Shown: one piece after another, positions 44,620 through 64,000 of the stretch
Layout of the letters: each line of letters begins with the position of its first letter
How positions within the stretch are numbered: the stretch's first letter is position 1
Assembly: GCA_015499995.1 (NCBI GenBank)
Contig: JADNRV010000243.1
Location: 1 to 64,000 of the forward strand
DNA from: Flammula alnicola
Taxonomy: Eukaryota > Basidiomycota > Agaricomycetes > Agaricales > Strophariaceae
Length of the DNA stretch: 64,000 nucleotides
Reading direction: 5' to 3'
Position numbers and translations under genes: made by a program
Notes under the pieces: generated by a model
What the model was told of the DNA's origin: nothing
Databases searched by the model: none
Seen by the model: only the letters and a program-made list of their open reading frames with translations

Positions 44620-46822
44620 CGATGAATCATTAATGCAAGGTGAATGGAGATAAGAATAGCTGGGGCGGCGGGGCGGGTTATGTTTAGTCGCGCGAACGGC
44701 ATAACTGGAAGCGCGTACGTTTGAGGGCGAAGGCTAAGTCAAGACTAAGTGGGAAAATAACGTTATAAATGTCAATGACAGGCTATGTCAGGTCATGTGG
44801 CGCAGGACATATCGTCACAGCGATCGTCCCGGGCCATCCGAGAGGGATTAATGTTGAAGAACAGTCAAGCCGACATTATTTCAAGTGCCTAGACCTGAAT
44901 TTCTGAATTGGACCTATGCAGCTGCTCATAGATGCACTTGGAACACCGGAATGGTCACTAGTGCGCAATTCCCCCGTTTGATTTGAAGACTTCATGCGTT
45001 TGGAAAAGTAGAGCAGGGGGACGACATTTATTGTGCCAAGTGGCATAGAACCGCTGCATAAAAGGCGGATAAGTACATATTCGATATTTGATTCTTTGTT
45101 CACGGGCGCTAAACGTCTATTTTAGGCTTTACGATCGCTGAGCCTCCAAAACCCATCGCTAGAAATGCTTTATTGCGTTCAACTGATTATTCGTTTTCCT
45201 TAACTCTCTGTCCATCGAGATGCCGCCTCAATGTTGAACAGAGCCCGTAAGCTCAAGGCTAAGGACAAGACGCAATATCACGCATGATTTGAGCATTCTT
45301 TGTTATTAATTCTGTCTCAGAAGTACTTGCGTGGCCATAACTTAAATAAAAATGAATAATACAAAGGTTTGCGTTGAGGGAACTTCAATTGATACAGCAC
45401 GATTTTAACCATAGTAATATAAAGCAGAACCTGAAGTTCGGTATGCAGTCGGTGTGTTCAAGAAAAATAGACAATTAACGGCTAGCTCTACGAGTGACAT
45501 GCCCTGATTGACAGAGTAGTCGAGTCAGGTAAATTGTAATTGGAACAGCATTTCCGTATAGAGCTATAGGTGGATAGGAAGATGTGCTCATTTGTATACG
45601 AATTTTGTTCGTCCTCGAACAAGTCGGAAAAGTAGACAGTTATCAATCCCAAGCAACGAAGGTTAAGCGATGTGTAACAAAGACAATATCCAGACTGAAA
45701 GGATGTGTGATGGCATACAGCAAGGGCAGTCCTGCAGTGTTAAGTGTGCCGGAGACAATCTCGTTGACAATTAAGAACGTTGACAATTAAGAAAAAACAG
45801 CGACGGATTTATGAATCATTCACGCCGTGTAAATTTCATAAGACTGCAGTGCCGGTCAAGATCTTCGTTGAACCGTGCAGCACTATTACAGACGCGGCAA
45901 CGTAATTCTCCAAATGTTGCTCGTTCGGATGCCTAGGAAGATTTGTAGCGAACATTGCGGACTGCAGGCTTGCACGGCGTCACGTCTGTTATTCCGGTGA
46001 AATCTTGCCTAGCTTACAAGACTTTAACCGAAGGCAATGACATCCCGACAAGTCAGATGTTTCCTGGCGCCATAAAGTCCAGACTGGGTGAATTATTCAT
46101 GTTTTTAGGAGCGTAATTCCGTCTGTAGTTATCCAAGGACATGGACTGGATAACCCACAAAACCTCATCACAAGTCCGCACACACCGTGAATTGCTTTTC
46201 GTCTCCCAGGGTTCCATTGCCATGTAGGGAAAGATTCAAGTCTGCTGCGGCACGGGAGGCACCCATTAACTGGGCAAACGTTCGAGATTCGAGAGGCCCT
46301 GACTTGGAGGAACGAGACGGAAGCAAGAATGGCCTCTGTAGTTTGAGAATTCCACATCCATGTAAAGGGCCCAAATACGCAGAGGGCAATCGTGTCTCTG
46401 GCCAAATGTTCAAGATAGGACACGAGCCTTCAAAATGCTCCCGGGGTTGAAGGCGCCTCATTGCAGGTCATCGCCAGGTGGATGCCGATGCCAGCCATAG
46501 TATGTATGTCCTATGCAATTATTATTAGTTGTAGTTGCGTCCAAAAGAAAGTCAAGTCTTACTTGTCGTGGTGGTTGAAGGTGGTCGTCACGGTTATAAA
46601 TTGGGCGACGCCTCGCCGTTGTTGTGATGATCAAAGCCGAAGACACTGACAGTCCCTGTCATCCTTTTTTGATATCAAACCACGACATATAATTTCTTGG
46701 ATAAGCCTCTTGCTGGCACGTCCGGACTGATCAACATGTTATGAGTTTGCCTTGCTGCCATCGACGACAGCGACAGTTCTATTCTACCACACGACTTGTA
46801 TCCAAACTCCAGGCCGCCAGCC
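44620..46822. other. intergenic, no supported gene
   Basis: Between 46097 and 46461 three overlapping frames (two minus, one plus) are open at once; they cannot all be real and none has a recognisable domain. The remainder shows nothing. Confidence 0.4.
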
Positions 46823-54938
<8,116 letters not shown>

Positions 54939-55229
54939 TGATTGATGATGGACACCTTACATAGGATTTTCTTTTCGTTTGTGCTTGATATTCTTGTTTT
55001 ATGTTTTCTGCTTGATCCTTGGTCTCTGCATTTATCCTATCTAGAACTCATGTATTTAAAGACCCATTTGTACAGCTATTTTTTCTCTAGAAAACCAACA
55101 ACCTTTGAAATAGGAATGCTCAAATCGTGCATGATAATGCCTCCTATTGCGCTGGACGAAGCGTTAAAATAACAAAAGCGAGTAATCAATTCAAGGTTGC
55201 ACGTGAACGTTTGAACCCCGATCTTGTAT

Positions 55230-55279
55230 TGGTCCGTGCGCCTAAGCGCCAGTATATAAACGTCGGACGAACATTTGAG
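55230..55279 (+). promoter_or_regulatory. U2 snRNA promoter, copy 2
   Basis: The same GGTCCGTGCGCCTAAGCGCC element and TATATAAA box (55253) as at copy 1, again 27 nt before the RNA start. Confidence 0.75.
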
Positions 55280-55467
55280 ATTCTCTACCACTCTGGCCTT
55301 TTGGCTTAGATCAAGTGTAGTATCTGTTCTTAATAGTTTAACCACTATTATGGAGGCACCGCCTCCATTTCTGGTTATCTTATTTTTGCCGCCCCAGTTC
55401 CTTGGGCTCTGCTTGCACCCCTTGGACGCGATGACCTTGCTGCTGCACTACTGGCTTGTGTCGTCGG
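55280..55467 (+). ncRNA. U2 spliceosomal snRNA, copy 2
   Basis: Nearly identical to copy 1: the U2 core GTGTAGTATCTGTTCTTAAT, hairpins, Sm site and 3' stem-loops are all kept. I count three differences inside the RNA (ATTCTC for ATTCTT at the 5' end, AGTTCC for AGATCC, TTGCTGC for TTGCCGC). Both copies lie on the plus strand 15,855 bp apart. It sits in the gap between the BEACH gene and the F-box/WD40 gene. Confidence 0.93.
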
Positions 55468-56066
55468 GGGATCCCTCTTTTAGAGGACACTTCTCTTTGC
55501 TGAATACTTGACTTCCCATCATTGGATGTGGATTTCGAATTCAGCAAACGGATTTGTCTTGAAATGGATATTATTTCTTATTTCGGTTACAATTTTTCTA
55601 TTGAAGCGTTTCCTAACGGTGGTCGTTCTGTGCACTTGCTTACAATGGGTTTTCTGAATGATACAGAATAGTGATTTCAACTTATGTGTTTGTCTGATGT
55701 GTCTAGCGCTGCTGATGTTAGAAAATATGTTTGACATACAGAATTATTGGTAGGTATGTGTAGTGATGGTTGCACTCCTCAGATCTGCCTAGTTTCTTGC
55801 TGCTGGAATTTGGTGCATCCCTTTCCCATGCAGAGCAGAGGTGCTGCATATTTTAATTTTTACAGTAGTATGTATTGCACCGTGGGTCCCATGCATGGTT
55901 CTGTAGGGTATGAAGAAACAAAGACAGAAACAACTGTATAGCACATTCCTATAGACTCCAGGTCCGGAACGGAAAAAAAAGCCAATCATAAAGTTGAGTC
56001 CATTCAGTCATAAAACTACAAATCATCATGAAAAATTAATCCGTGTCATATCGCGTGCATAGTAAC
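55468..56066. other. intergenic after U2 copy 2
   Basis: Shared with the copy 1 flank to about 55577, then unique and A/T-rich, with no gene seen. Confidence 0.5.
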
Positions 56067-59000
56067 CTAGTCGCTCCTGTCGTCCTCGTCATCTCCAACC
56101 GATTCTTCCTCCGGTCGGGCCTTTCTCTCCACCTGGTATTGGTATCCAACAAAGTTCATAACGCTGCAAGCATCCTTTATGAGCACCATTCTGAAGGATA
56201 TGAATGAAACTGCACGACTCACTAAATCGTGCCATCTGCACAGCCAACCACGACTTCCTCGTGGCTGAGCTGCATCGACATCGGGTTTTTCTCTGGTGTA
56301 GCCAGGCCTGCGAAGTTGGGCGGGAGTTGGCCTAAAAGGCCTTTCACTCCTGACGCGCCGCTGGCATCTGCAAGAGCACCCCAAGCGCCCGTCAAAGGCA
56401 CGATATCGGTGTCGATGTCGATCGAAGGCGGCAACTCTTGCGTAATAAAGTTCAAGTCGTCATCTTCGTCGGCATTCTCACCGCTTTGCGCAGGCAGAAC
56501 CCTTTCCTTGTCCTGATGGGTGGACATGAAGATCTACGACAACGCGTCAAGTTTTACGAAATCCACAGAGACAAAAAAGGTTCGTACCCGTCTGTCAGCA
56601 CCGGCGCGGGAGCTGAACCGCGTAGCAGTGACCACACGCCTCTTCCTGGGGTCGACAGCTCCGACAGCTACATCCGGTGTCTCGACAATAGCCACCAGCT
56701 TCGGCGGTGCCGTCAAAATCGCCGCCCGCCCAAATCGAATAGGGAACCCGCCAGAGGCAGGCGTGCTATTCCTCGGCGACGGGCTGAGAGGCGTCGTAGG
56801 CGTCCTCGCACCACTCAAACTCAGCCGCGACTTGCTTAGCGAGTTCACAGTGATAGGCGAAGGCGCCATCAGCGAGGTCCGGCGTTGGGACGTGGAGATG
56901 CTGGAAGAGGTCGTCGAGCGACCGAGGACCGAACCTGTCCTTGTGCGTGGGGGGCCTTGACTTCCCGTCAGCGAGACAGGCGAGTTTGCGGTCAGAGTGG
57001 TTGAAGCGATTGGTGTGGTGTCGCCTTCCTGCCACTGCAGATGCAAGATTACGGATTTTGTGGCACACTACATTATGGATCAATCAGTAAAAACAAAATC
57101 TGCAGAGATTCAACAAGACCATACCGTCATTTGTGTACCCTTAGCAGCGAACCATCTGTTGCTTGCCTGAGTATATGCTATGTTATAACGAAGCCGGCGG
57201 CTTACTGTAGCATATTGTTAGGAGCAGCTCCAACATTGAATAACTTGGCATTCAAAACAGGATCTCCAGCTCCAAGCTCGGACAGCTTGAACTGCGACAT
57301 CATCTCGCGGCGCTCTTCAGAGAGTAATTAGCCATTGCATCATAACAAAAAAAAACTAAATGCAAACACTCACTTATCGAGAACACCCTGACGATACCGT
57401 CAATAGTCACACTGACGACCCTCTCGCCCTCGTCTGCAGCTCCGCCTCCTCCGTCACCAGCGATAAGCTGCACGCCAATGTTAATCGTCGTCTGCTGCCC
57501 AAATCGCACAATCTTCGTTCCGGCACGCCAATCCCAGCATACGAGGGCCTTGTCGGCGCCGGCTGAGACAAGGTTCTTCGAAGAAAGGGCAACAGCGCGG
57601 ATTCCGTTGAGATGGCCAGCAAGTTGCTGAAGAGGCGTAAAGGTAACCGAGGAGAAGAGATGGACGCGTCTAAATAGGGTGTTTGAATTGAAAATAAGGT
57701 TGTATAAGACCAGGAACGAAAGAAGGACGTACCCAACATCATGGAAGCCAACCACGAAGACCTCTATCATCAAAGCAGCACCATATCAACACCAAACACC
57801 TAGCATTAAACAAGACGCAACGAAACTCACCTTCCTCCGCCAAAAAATCGACACAACTGACGGGCTTCTTTACCTGCAGACACTTCTTCATCTCGCCAGT
57901 CTCTATGTCCCAGAAACGGATGGTCTCATCGTAACTTCCACTGATAAGCCTCTTGCCACGCAAGAGCAGCGTAGTGCAAAAGTTCGTGTGCCCATTCAGG
58001 AACCTAATCGACTGAGGAAGTGCGTTGCGGAAGTTGGACTCGCGGTGGTGGAGCGAGCGGTAGAGGGGTTCCCTGTAGGGCAAAAAATAGGTCACGACGA
58101 GGAAAAAATCGTACACACATAGAAAAAGGTTACGTACCAGCCTTCAGGTTTAGCTGGCGGTTGGACTGGAGATGGGTCGTTTGCTGTTATCCTGAGACAG
58201 TGATACTGCCATAAAGCTGGATGGTGTACCACCCCTTGCCACTTCCTCGAAACCTATGCAACCGAGAAATCAACGCATTATTCTACCGCTGGCGACGCAT
58301 TCTGATACATACGGGTTCAATCGCGAGTAGCTCGCGGACAGATAGGTGCTTGAGCACACGGAAAGAAAGATCCGGAGACAGACTTCCGATAACGTCGAAT
58401 GTAGATTTGGCATATTTTTCGAGTAGGAGAATTTGGAGCCGTATATCACCTGGAAGACAAGCTGTAGAACAAAGATAATTCAGTTAACTGGATTCGAGAG
58501 AAAGAACGACGAAAAGCCCACAATCTAGGATAATAGCAATTCTAGAAACACAGATATCATTCAATAAACGATAGCATGCCGAGAGGAAAAGAGAAAGAAA
58601 GCTTACAGTCTCATTCTTTCTTCTCTTGCTAGCCCTCGAAGAGCTTTCCTTACCTCTACTTCGCTAAACTGCCCTTTCCCATCGCCCTTGAGGGCTTTAG
58701 CCAAGTCTCCAGCATCGTCGTACTCCTCATCGTCACGGTAGCCACTCCAGTACCCTTTCCTCTTCCTCCCTCCGCACACACACAAGCCATCATCTGATCC
58801 GAGCAACTGGTTTGCCTGGCCAGCCGAGGCCATAGACGGCGCACCCTCCCTCAGAACCCGCACCTGAGCCTGCAGCGCATGCAGCTGGGCCGCCGTAGAT
58901 GCCTGCGCGCGCTCGAGAAGCCGCTTGTAGTGCAGGATCTTGCGCGTGTGCATCTGTAGCACGTTCTGCAGCGCCGTGTCCATCTAAAGAAACGTGAATA

Positions 59001-59955
59001 CAGTACCTTGTTGGAGCAATAAAAATCTGCAACGAACCTCTTCGTCGACGTCTCCGTCGTTCACGTCAGTGACCATTTCCAGAGACACGTCGTCTCCGTC
59101 CCAGAATGCGTTCCCGAGGCCGTCGTCTGTGGCCACTGCCGTCCCAGTCCCGTTGCTCTGCACCTTACCCCACTCGTCACGAGGAGGAGAAAACACCTCT
59201 GAGCTGCCTTTCGAAGGCGTCATCTGGAGCTTCTTCGGAGTCGATTTTGGGGTGATAGACGACTGATTGGATGGGGTCGAGTGTTCTTTACTGACGAGAG
59301 TGAATTTTGGGGGTGTAGAACGGGAAGCCGGCTGCACTTTAACTTTGGCCTGAGGGCTGGGCGTTGTGAGACTGATGGAAGGAGAAGTCGAGAGAAGAGA
59401 TTTCGAAGAAGGCGTCCTTGCAATGGAACCTGATGTCGATGGCGGTCCTGCATGTCGTCGCGATGGTGTCATGGACGTAATGCGCGCTCGAGGGCGCATT
59501 GGGGAAGATTCCTCCTCTTCGGTCGTTCTCGCGGGTGGAGAGGACATATAGAGCGACGTAGAACGAGGCGTCCGCATCGACCCTATTATCGAAGATGCTG
59601 CAGTAATCTTTGCAGGTGGAGAAAGAGGTCCTGGCGTGGAATTTGCTGGATCCAGTCGTGGAAAGTTTTGAACAGGAGCAGAAATGCGCCTGCTATTGCC
59701 AGCAAGAGAGGGTATAGAACTCGACAAACGCTTCGCAGTCACAGATGGCACGGGCACGGGCGTTGCATTTGGAGACCGAGCTCGAGCTGGCGTACCCAGT
59801 TTGCTGCTGGTACGAACCGTGACGCTGCCGCTTGCCAGAGACGCGTTGGACGATGTCCTAGGTTTCGATAAGCCCGTCGACGACATGGATGACCCCAAGG
59901 TGGATGAACGTTTTGAAAAACGCGTCGAGGACTCAGACGGGGCATGTGAGGCCAT
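56067..59955 (-). CDS. F-box/WD40-repeat protein with Ser-rich N-terminus (1058 aa)
   Basis: Thirteen exons (59038..59955, 58607..58983, 58522..58541, 58313..58461, 58138..58253, 57831..58072, 57733..57763, 57374..57669, 57206..57314, 57125..57155, 56588..57067, 56223..56533, 56067..56163) all join in phase. Residues 1-306 are Ser/Thr/Pro-rich and basic, probably disordered. A coiled coil follows ([18 protein letters not shown]). The F-box lies at about 455-500 ([18 protein letters not shown], then [18 protein letters not shown]). WD40 repeats follow ([47 protein letters not shown]), with a Ser-rich insertion before a last blade. It should be a Skp1-binding substrate receptor of an SCF ubiquitin ligase; the substrate is unknown. 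A 20-nt micro-exon links coil and F-box (RLIAIILDSCLPGD); without it the gene looks like two. Confidence 0.85.
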
Positions 59956-60348
59956 CCTGAAAGGATTTTGAGGCTAGAAACGCGTGTATTCGCACGCCAC
60001 TAGCCTTCTACTCCTTCGGACCCCAGGATTTGAGGCGATACTTGACTTTAGAGGACGCGTTGTACGTGAAAAGAATGGGTCCTAGAAAGTTGTGAGATGG
60101 AAGTTGGAAACAAGGACGCTATTTGGTAACTTGGCTACATGACAACAAACTTGTTTAGGTGTAACTTCTGTCAGGTGCACGCGCCAGGTCCTGACAGTGG
60201 AATTACTCCATAAGTCCGAAAGATATTATCTTACTCGGATAATATAACCAGCCTGGCTCTATATTACATGCAATGTGTACGATATCCAACAGTGCCAAAA
60301 ACCACACCGACAGAGGATTAATCACCAAATCGGCATCTCCTGATGCAT
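59956..60348. other. intergenic, no gene seen
   Basis: Short spacer between the two minus-strand genes; presumed promoter of the F-box/WD40 gene. Confidence 0.5.
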
Positions 60349-63300
60349 CTAGATCTCCTCCGTTTTAACTAACACCGCCGTTTCACGACGAATAGTGGAA
60401 ACGGCAGCAGGAGCAAGAGGAGGAGCAGGAAGAGCAACAACATCAGCAGGAGTCGCATCGGAACCGACATCTACCAATTCTGAAGGCAGTTTAAGCTTGG
60501 CCCTGGTCGCCATCGTCGTCAACCGCGAAAGCTCGACAAACGCGTCGAGCAGACTGGGAACGATGAACGGGGCCTTGCATTCGCGTCGGATGTCCATTAT
60601 GGCGTCCTCTGCTTCCTTTCTCAGTCGCTTCTCCGTCTCGAGCTCCATCTCCACCTGCACTAGACGCGCTTGGATAGCAGCCATAGCTATTGTTCAATTC
60701 AGCACAGATACAAGGGGAAAAAATGGGATTAGACCGGGTGAAAAATGCATCGCCCAATAACCGGCACGCAAGAGAGATCCAGACTCACCAGCAGAGTTTT
60801 CACCCTCAAGCCTGGTTTGCTTCGGTATCCAAGGGGAATTGAGCGCTTTCAGTTCAGAGATGATACCCGCCTCTCTCGCTATGCTTGCTGCTATCTCTCT
60901 CTTGACATCATATGATTCCCTCGAAAGCCTTTGTACCGATGCGCTCGGAGTGATCCAGGAGGGGTGAGAACGTGAATTAACCGATGGAACAAAGTCTGGA
61001 TTGGGTGGCATGCTGTCAAATTGGATATGTGAGTGCGCAGGTCTTGTTGGTGTGTTCGTAGTCGCAGGTATTGGTGTCGGTGTCGGTATTATGACTATTG
61101 GCTGTCGCGGAGGCGAATTCCTTTCGATCTTAGCCTGTATCTCTGTTGGTGCTATCTCTGGCAGACGAGGAGAAGGCGGGGTCAAGGTTGAAGGTGTCGG
61201 TGGCACGGAAACGGGCGTATGCTCGTTCAAATGCGAGGGCGGACGATAAGCACTATTACTAGACGTTGCTTCCGGAAGCGTCGAAAAGAAGCGACTCGCA
61301 CCGGAGCGGGAACTTGGAGGAGGAATAAATGGCGCAGATGGTGGTGGGGTTGGCAGAGTAGAGCTAGGCTACAATTAGAAGTTTAGATACGGATTTTGTC
61401 AGTGTTGAAGACAATGATGGGCCAAAGCACCAATTAAAAGCACCTTAATTGAATTTGTTATTGTTACAGAATTTCGACGGGCCACGGAAGAAGATGATGT
61501 TGTTGAGAGAGAGCTCGGCTGTACTGGAACGTTTGCTTCCTGTAGTGGAAATCAGAATTTTTGGCTAAATTAAGGTAGGTAGCACTTACATTGGTCGATC
61601 GTCTCCGTAAATGCTGAGGGATTGGAGTGGTCTTCGTGATAACGGGGCCAGGCTTAGGCGGCTGGGAAAAAGCCAGGTTAAACTTTAGCTTAAGCTTCTA
61701 TGACCTTGGACGCTTTACGTACCAGCGGATTAGTCGTCTGTGCGGTTGGTGTGCTGGTGGTGGATACTAGGTTCTGCAAATATAGTCAGAATGTGACACC
61801 CTTCCGCTGACCACTAACACGCACAAGATTACGAAGGAAATCATTGACGAGGCGATCGCCTTTCGTCTGCGAGGTGACTACGTCTGAGGATTGAACCTGT
61901 AACTGAAGTTGACGAAGTAGCAAGGGAAGAAAGCAAGATACAAACGACGTTAGGATGCGAATTCGCCAGTTTATCATTCTCTGCTTTCAATTTCTGCTTC
62001 CGAATATCATACGCCTGTTAAGTCCATCAATGAATAAGAAAAAAACAGCTTAGAAACGAGAGATATACTGGCCAATTCGGCTTGACGAACAGATCGCTAT
62101 AATATCATTATGAACCAAGGACAAGGAAGTGCAGCGAGATGGACTTGCACATACAGGCATTTGCGCAGCGTCAGCGCCAGCTCGTGGCCCAAGCAACGGC
62201 CCCTTGGGTGTCGGTACGATTGGCTCTTGAGAACGTACTGGAGTTGCAGTTGAGCCGGTTGGACGATTATAATTCTATAACACCATGGTAAATGAGGAGC
62301 CAAGGACAACGAGGTCTGAGGCGAAATGGACTCACAGGGTTTCGTGGAGGATCAGCGTGAGCCCGTGCCTCAGGCAGCGACCCTTTCGGTTTCGGTACGG
62401 TTGGCTCCGATCGGGACCATGCTTGGGACCACACTGGCGTTGTGGTTGAGTCAGAGGCTACAGGTTGCCATTGATTCTGCACAAAGGTTAGTTGGTATAA
62501 CCTTAAAGGTGCAAGGAGGCGCAAAACTCACCTTGACTGGAGGAATTACTGGGAGCGGTGCTGCAGCCCGGATCTCTGAAAAAGGTGGATATTTATTCTT
62601 CAACCCTTGCGAAGCACCCATGATCCCATTACTTGAGTTGCTCGGAGGCGTTGATGCCGGAGCAGATGATATCGAGTCTTCCTGTATTCTGCACATTAGT
62701 CAGTGGAATAAAATATTCAAAGTTACTGACCTGCTCAGTCCTTGCTCTCTTTCGCGGTCGCAGGAAATCGTGCAGAACGGGGTATTCATCATGGGGATGG
62801 TCTTTATAATGTAAATACTGGACAGCCGTCGGCGTTTGCACCCACCGACCTAAGGGTTGGGAGGAATCCTGTTCAAAATCTGGGCGTCTCTGAGTTAAGG
62901 CCACGCCGTCCTGCCCAGGTTTCGTTTTCTGATAACTTGGTTGCTCCTGAGTTGATCTCGGACGCTTCCGATTGTGCGGTTGAGGATAACTAGAATGACA
63001 TGAGTACAAGACATGTTGCTTTAGCTGTTTCGCACATTTGTTTCAGACTGATATTGGTACTGTTGGGCACAGATCAGATTCACATGTCGTTGTTGTTCGT
63101 GAGGAATAACAGTACATCGAAAGTTCACTGAGAGTTTCCTTGAATGCGGCCTGGAGCTCCGGCGGTGGTTGCGTTTTATTTTTGAGGTGCTTGTGCAGAA
63201 CCTGGAGACGAAATTAATGATAAAAAATGTGAAGTTGAACTAGTTGACGTACACCCTCCTTCGCAACTGCGGGCCAGACACATTCGATGCATCCGTGTGA

Positions 63301-63462
63301 GATGAACGTCGTATTGTCCCTCTTCGGATGGGGTAGTTTCAGAACTTGTAAATCATTTCTGAACACATTATTTGACTCATCGGTATACTTCGAAAAGTAC
63401 TGTGTCGCTTTTATTCCATGATATCGAACGATGAGTTTAAGCTCCAGGGTCTCATGGGACAT
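60349..63462 (-). CDS. Pro/Ser-rich protein of unknown function with C-terminal coiled coil
   Basis: Exons I can join are 63253..63462, 63116..63201, 62731..62989, 62532..62681, 62336..62476 and 62155..62274, then several shorter ones and a last pair ending at 60349. The N-terminal ~100 residues look globular (MSHETLELKLIVRYHG, FISHGCIECVWPAVAKEG). The middle is Pro/Ser/Thr-rich with basic patches (RPRKRARTEQ). The C-terminus has a heptad-rich helix (AAIQARLVQVEMELETEKRL) and ends VKTEEI. Exons 5 and 6 are duplicates of each other. The junction near 62010-62070 is unresolved (a GC-AG intron would fit). It starts 206 bp from profilin, divergently. No family recognised; it may be nuclear given the basic patch. 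Confidence 0.6.
62155..62476 (-). repeat. tandemly duplicated exon
   Basis: Exons 62336..62476 and 62155..62274 encode matching segments: S-T-T/A-T-P-V, SQ, EP-VP-PKG, then R-A-x-A-D. Both are phase 0-0, so duplication kept the frame. Confidence 0.6.
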
Positions 63463-63513
63463 GAATCAATGTAGGAATAAAGTGCGGTTTGCCCACCAAA
63501 CTTGAAGACGGAG

Positions 63514-63529
63514 ATATATATATATATAT
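63514..63529. repeat. (AT)n microsatellite
   Basis: An uninterrupted run of about eight AT units lies about 140 bp upstream of the profilin start, in the divergent promoter. Confidence 0.9.
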
Positions 63530-63668
63530 TCCCACGTACCTAAGTATTACGTATTTTGCTACTCACAATCTTATCTGGACATCTCCGAGCCTTAGCTCTC
63601 CTATTCCTCTACCCTCTTCTAGCCTTTCCATCCAGTTCTTCAATACCTCTTAATCAACTCTATATAAC

Positions 63669-64000
63669 ATGTCCTGGCAAAGTGAGTCCTGGATATTACA
63701 TTCGATGCAATGATGCTCATGAATTTCTAACAGCCTATGTTGATACCAACTTGGTCGGAACCGGCAAGATCGCTAAGGCAGCGGTTTTGGGACTGCAAGG
63801 AGGAGTTTGGGCATCGTCGCCTGGATTTACCGTGCGCTCGTGTCTACACTATAAGGAGTAATTCTAGGACTCACTTATTTCACAGATCTCGCCCGAAGAG
63901 CAGAAGGCGATTGTCTCTGGCTTCAGCTCCCCAGACACAGTCCAGGCATCTGGAGTGCGCCTTGAAGGACAGAAATATTTCACTCTCTCAGTCGATGGAC
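63669..64000 (+). CDS. PFY1: profilin (5' part; continues past the window)
   Basis: Exons 63669..63681, 63734..63831 and 63886.. (open at the window end). The first exon is only 13 nt and encodes MSWQ, the conserved profilin start. Splicing then gives TYVDTNLVGTGKIAKAAVLG, QGGVWASSPGF and SPEEQKAIVSGF, the N-terminal half of the profilin fold including the poly-proline-binding W and Y residues. Profilin binds actin monomers and proline-rich nucleators in the cytosol. A longer frame starting at 63556 reads through the first intron and is not the protein. The last third of the gene is outside. Confidence 0.95.

Noticed and set aside
46097..46461. Small genes in three overlapping frames
   Set aside because: Three frames on both strands are open over the same DNA, which suggests base composition and not coding.
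58603..59955. Separate Ser-rich/coiled-coil gene upstream of an F-box gene
   Set aside because: A 20-nt exon at 58522..58541 joins both parts in phase, and the F-box part has no start codon of its own.
63556..63861. 101-codon frame with a hydrophobic N-terminus as a secreted protein
   Set aside because: It overlaps profilin and reads through its first two introns; the spliced profilin model is far stronger.

Overview
The window is nuclear DNA of a filamentous basidiomycete, most likely an Agaricomycete. Genes on both strands are split by many introns of about 50-70 nt with GTRNGT...YAG borders. Several families seen here are expanded or typical in that class: Crinkler-like kinases, DUF4436 membrane proteins, fungal-specific GSTs and F-box proteins. 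There are no bacterial operons, Shine-Dalgarno sites or CRISPR arrays. Gene models were built by eye from splice sites, reading phase and protein-family resemblance. Where exon lists are given, all phases add up.

Layout. 0-6.4 kb: the 5' end of a putative PP1-binding protein, a small unknown gene, a glutathione S-transferase, then sparse DNA with a 420-bp inverted-repeat element. 6.4-7.8 kb: two mitochondrial genes tail to tail, ISD11 (Fe-S assembly) and RCF1 (respiratory supercomplexes). 7.9-11.4 kb: a tandem Crinkler-kinase locus with three copies of the flanking/promoter block, one truncated and one full-length coding copy. 12.2-14.3 kb: a host-like gene ending in a retroelement-type RNase H domain. 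15-20.8 kb: a coiled-coil protein, transaldolase and an F-box protein. 20.8-27 kb: mostly empty, with a small acidic protein and a Ras-association-domain fragment. 27-43.2 kb: peroxiredoxin, a TMEM184-like membrane protein, a DUF4436 membrane protein, a pepsin-like (probably GPI-anchored) protease, a U2 snRNA gene, an EthD-like protein and the mitochondrial dicarboxylate carrier. 46.8-54.9 kb: a giant BEACH-WD40 protein. 55.3 kb: a second, nearly identical U2 snRNA gene. 56-64 kb: an F-box/WD40 protein, a Pro/Ser-rich unknown and the 5' part of profilin.

Most genes are unrelated housekeeping loci. The accessory material is the Crinkler array, the neighbouring RNase H gene, the inverted-repeat element and the gene-poor 20.8-27 kb stretch. 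The less ordinary observations are the paired U2 genes, the RNase H fusion with duplicated modules, the Crinkler array, and several small or micro-exon genes visible only after splicing.
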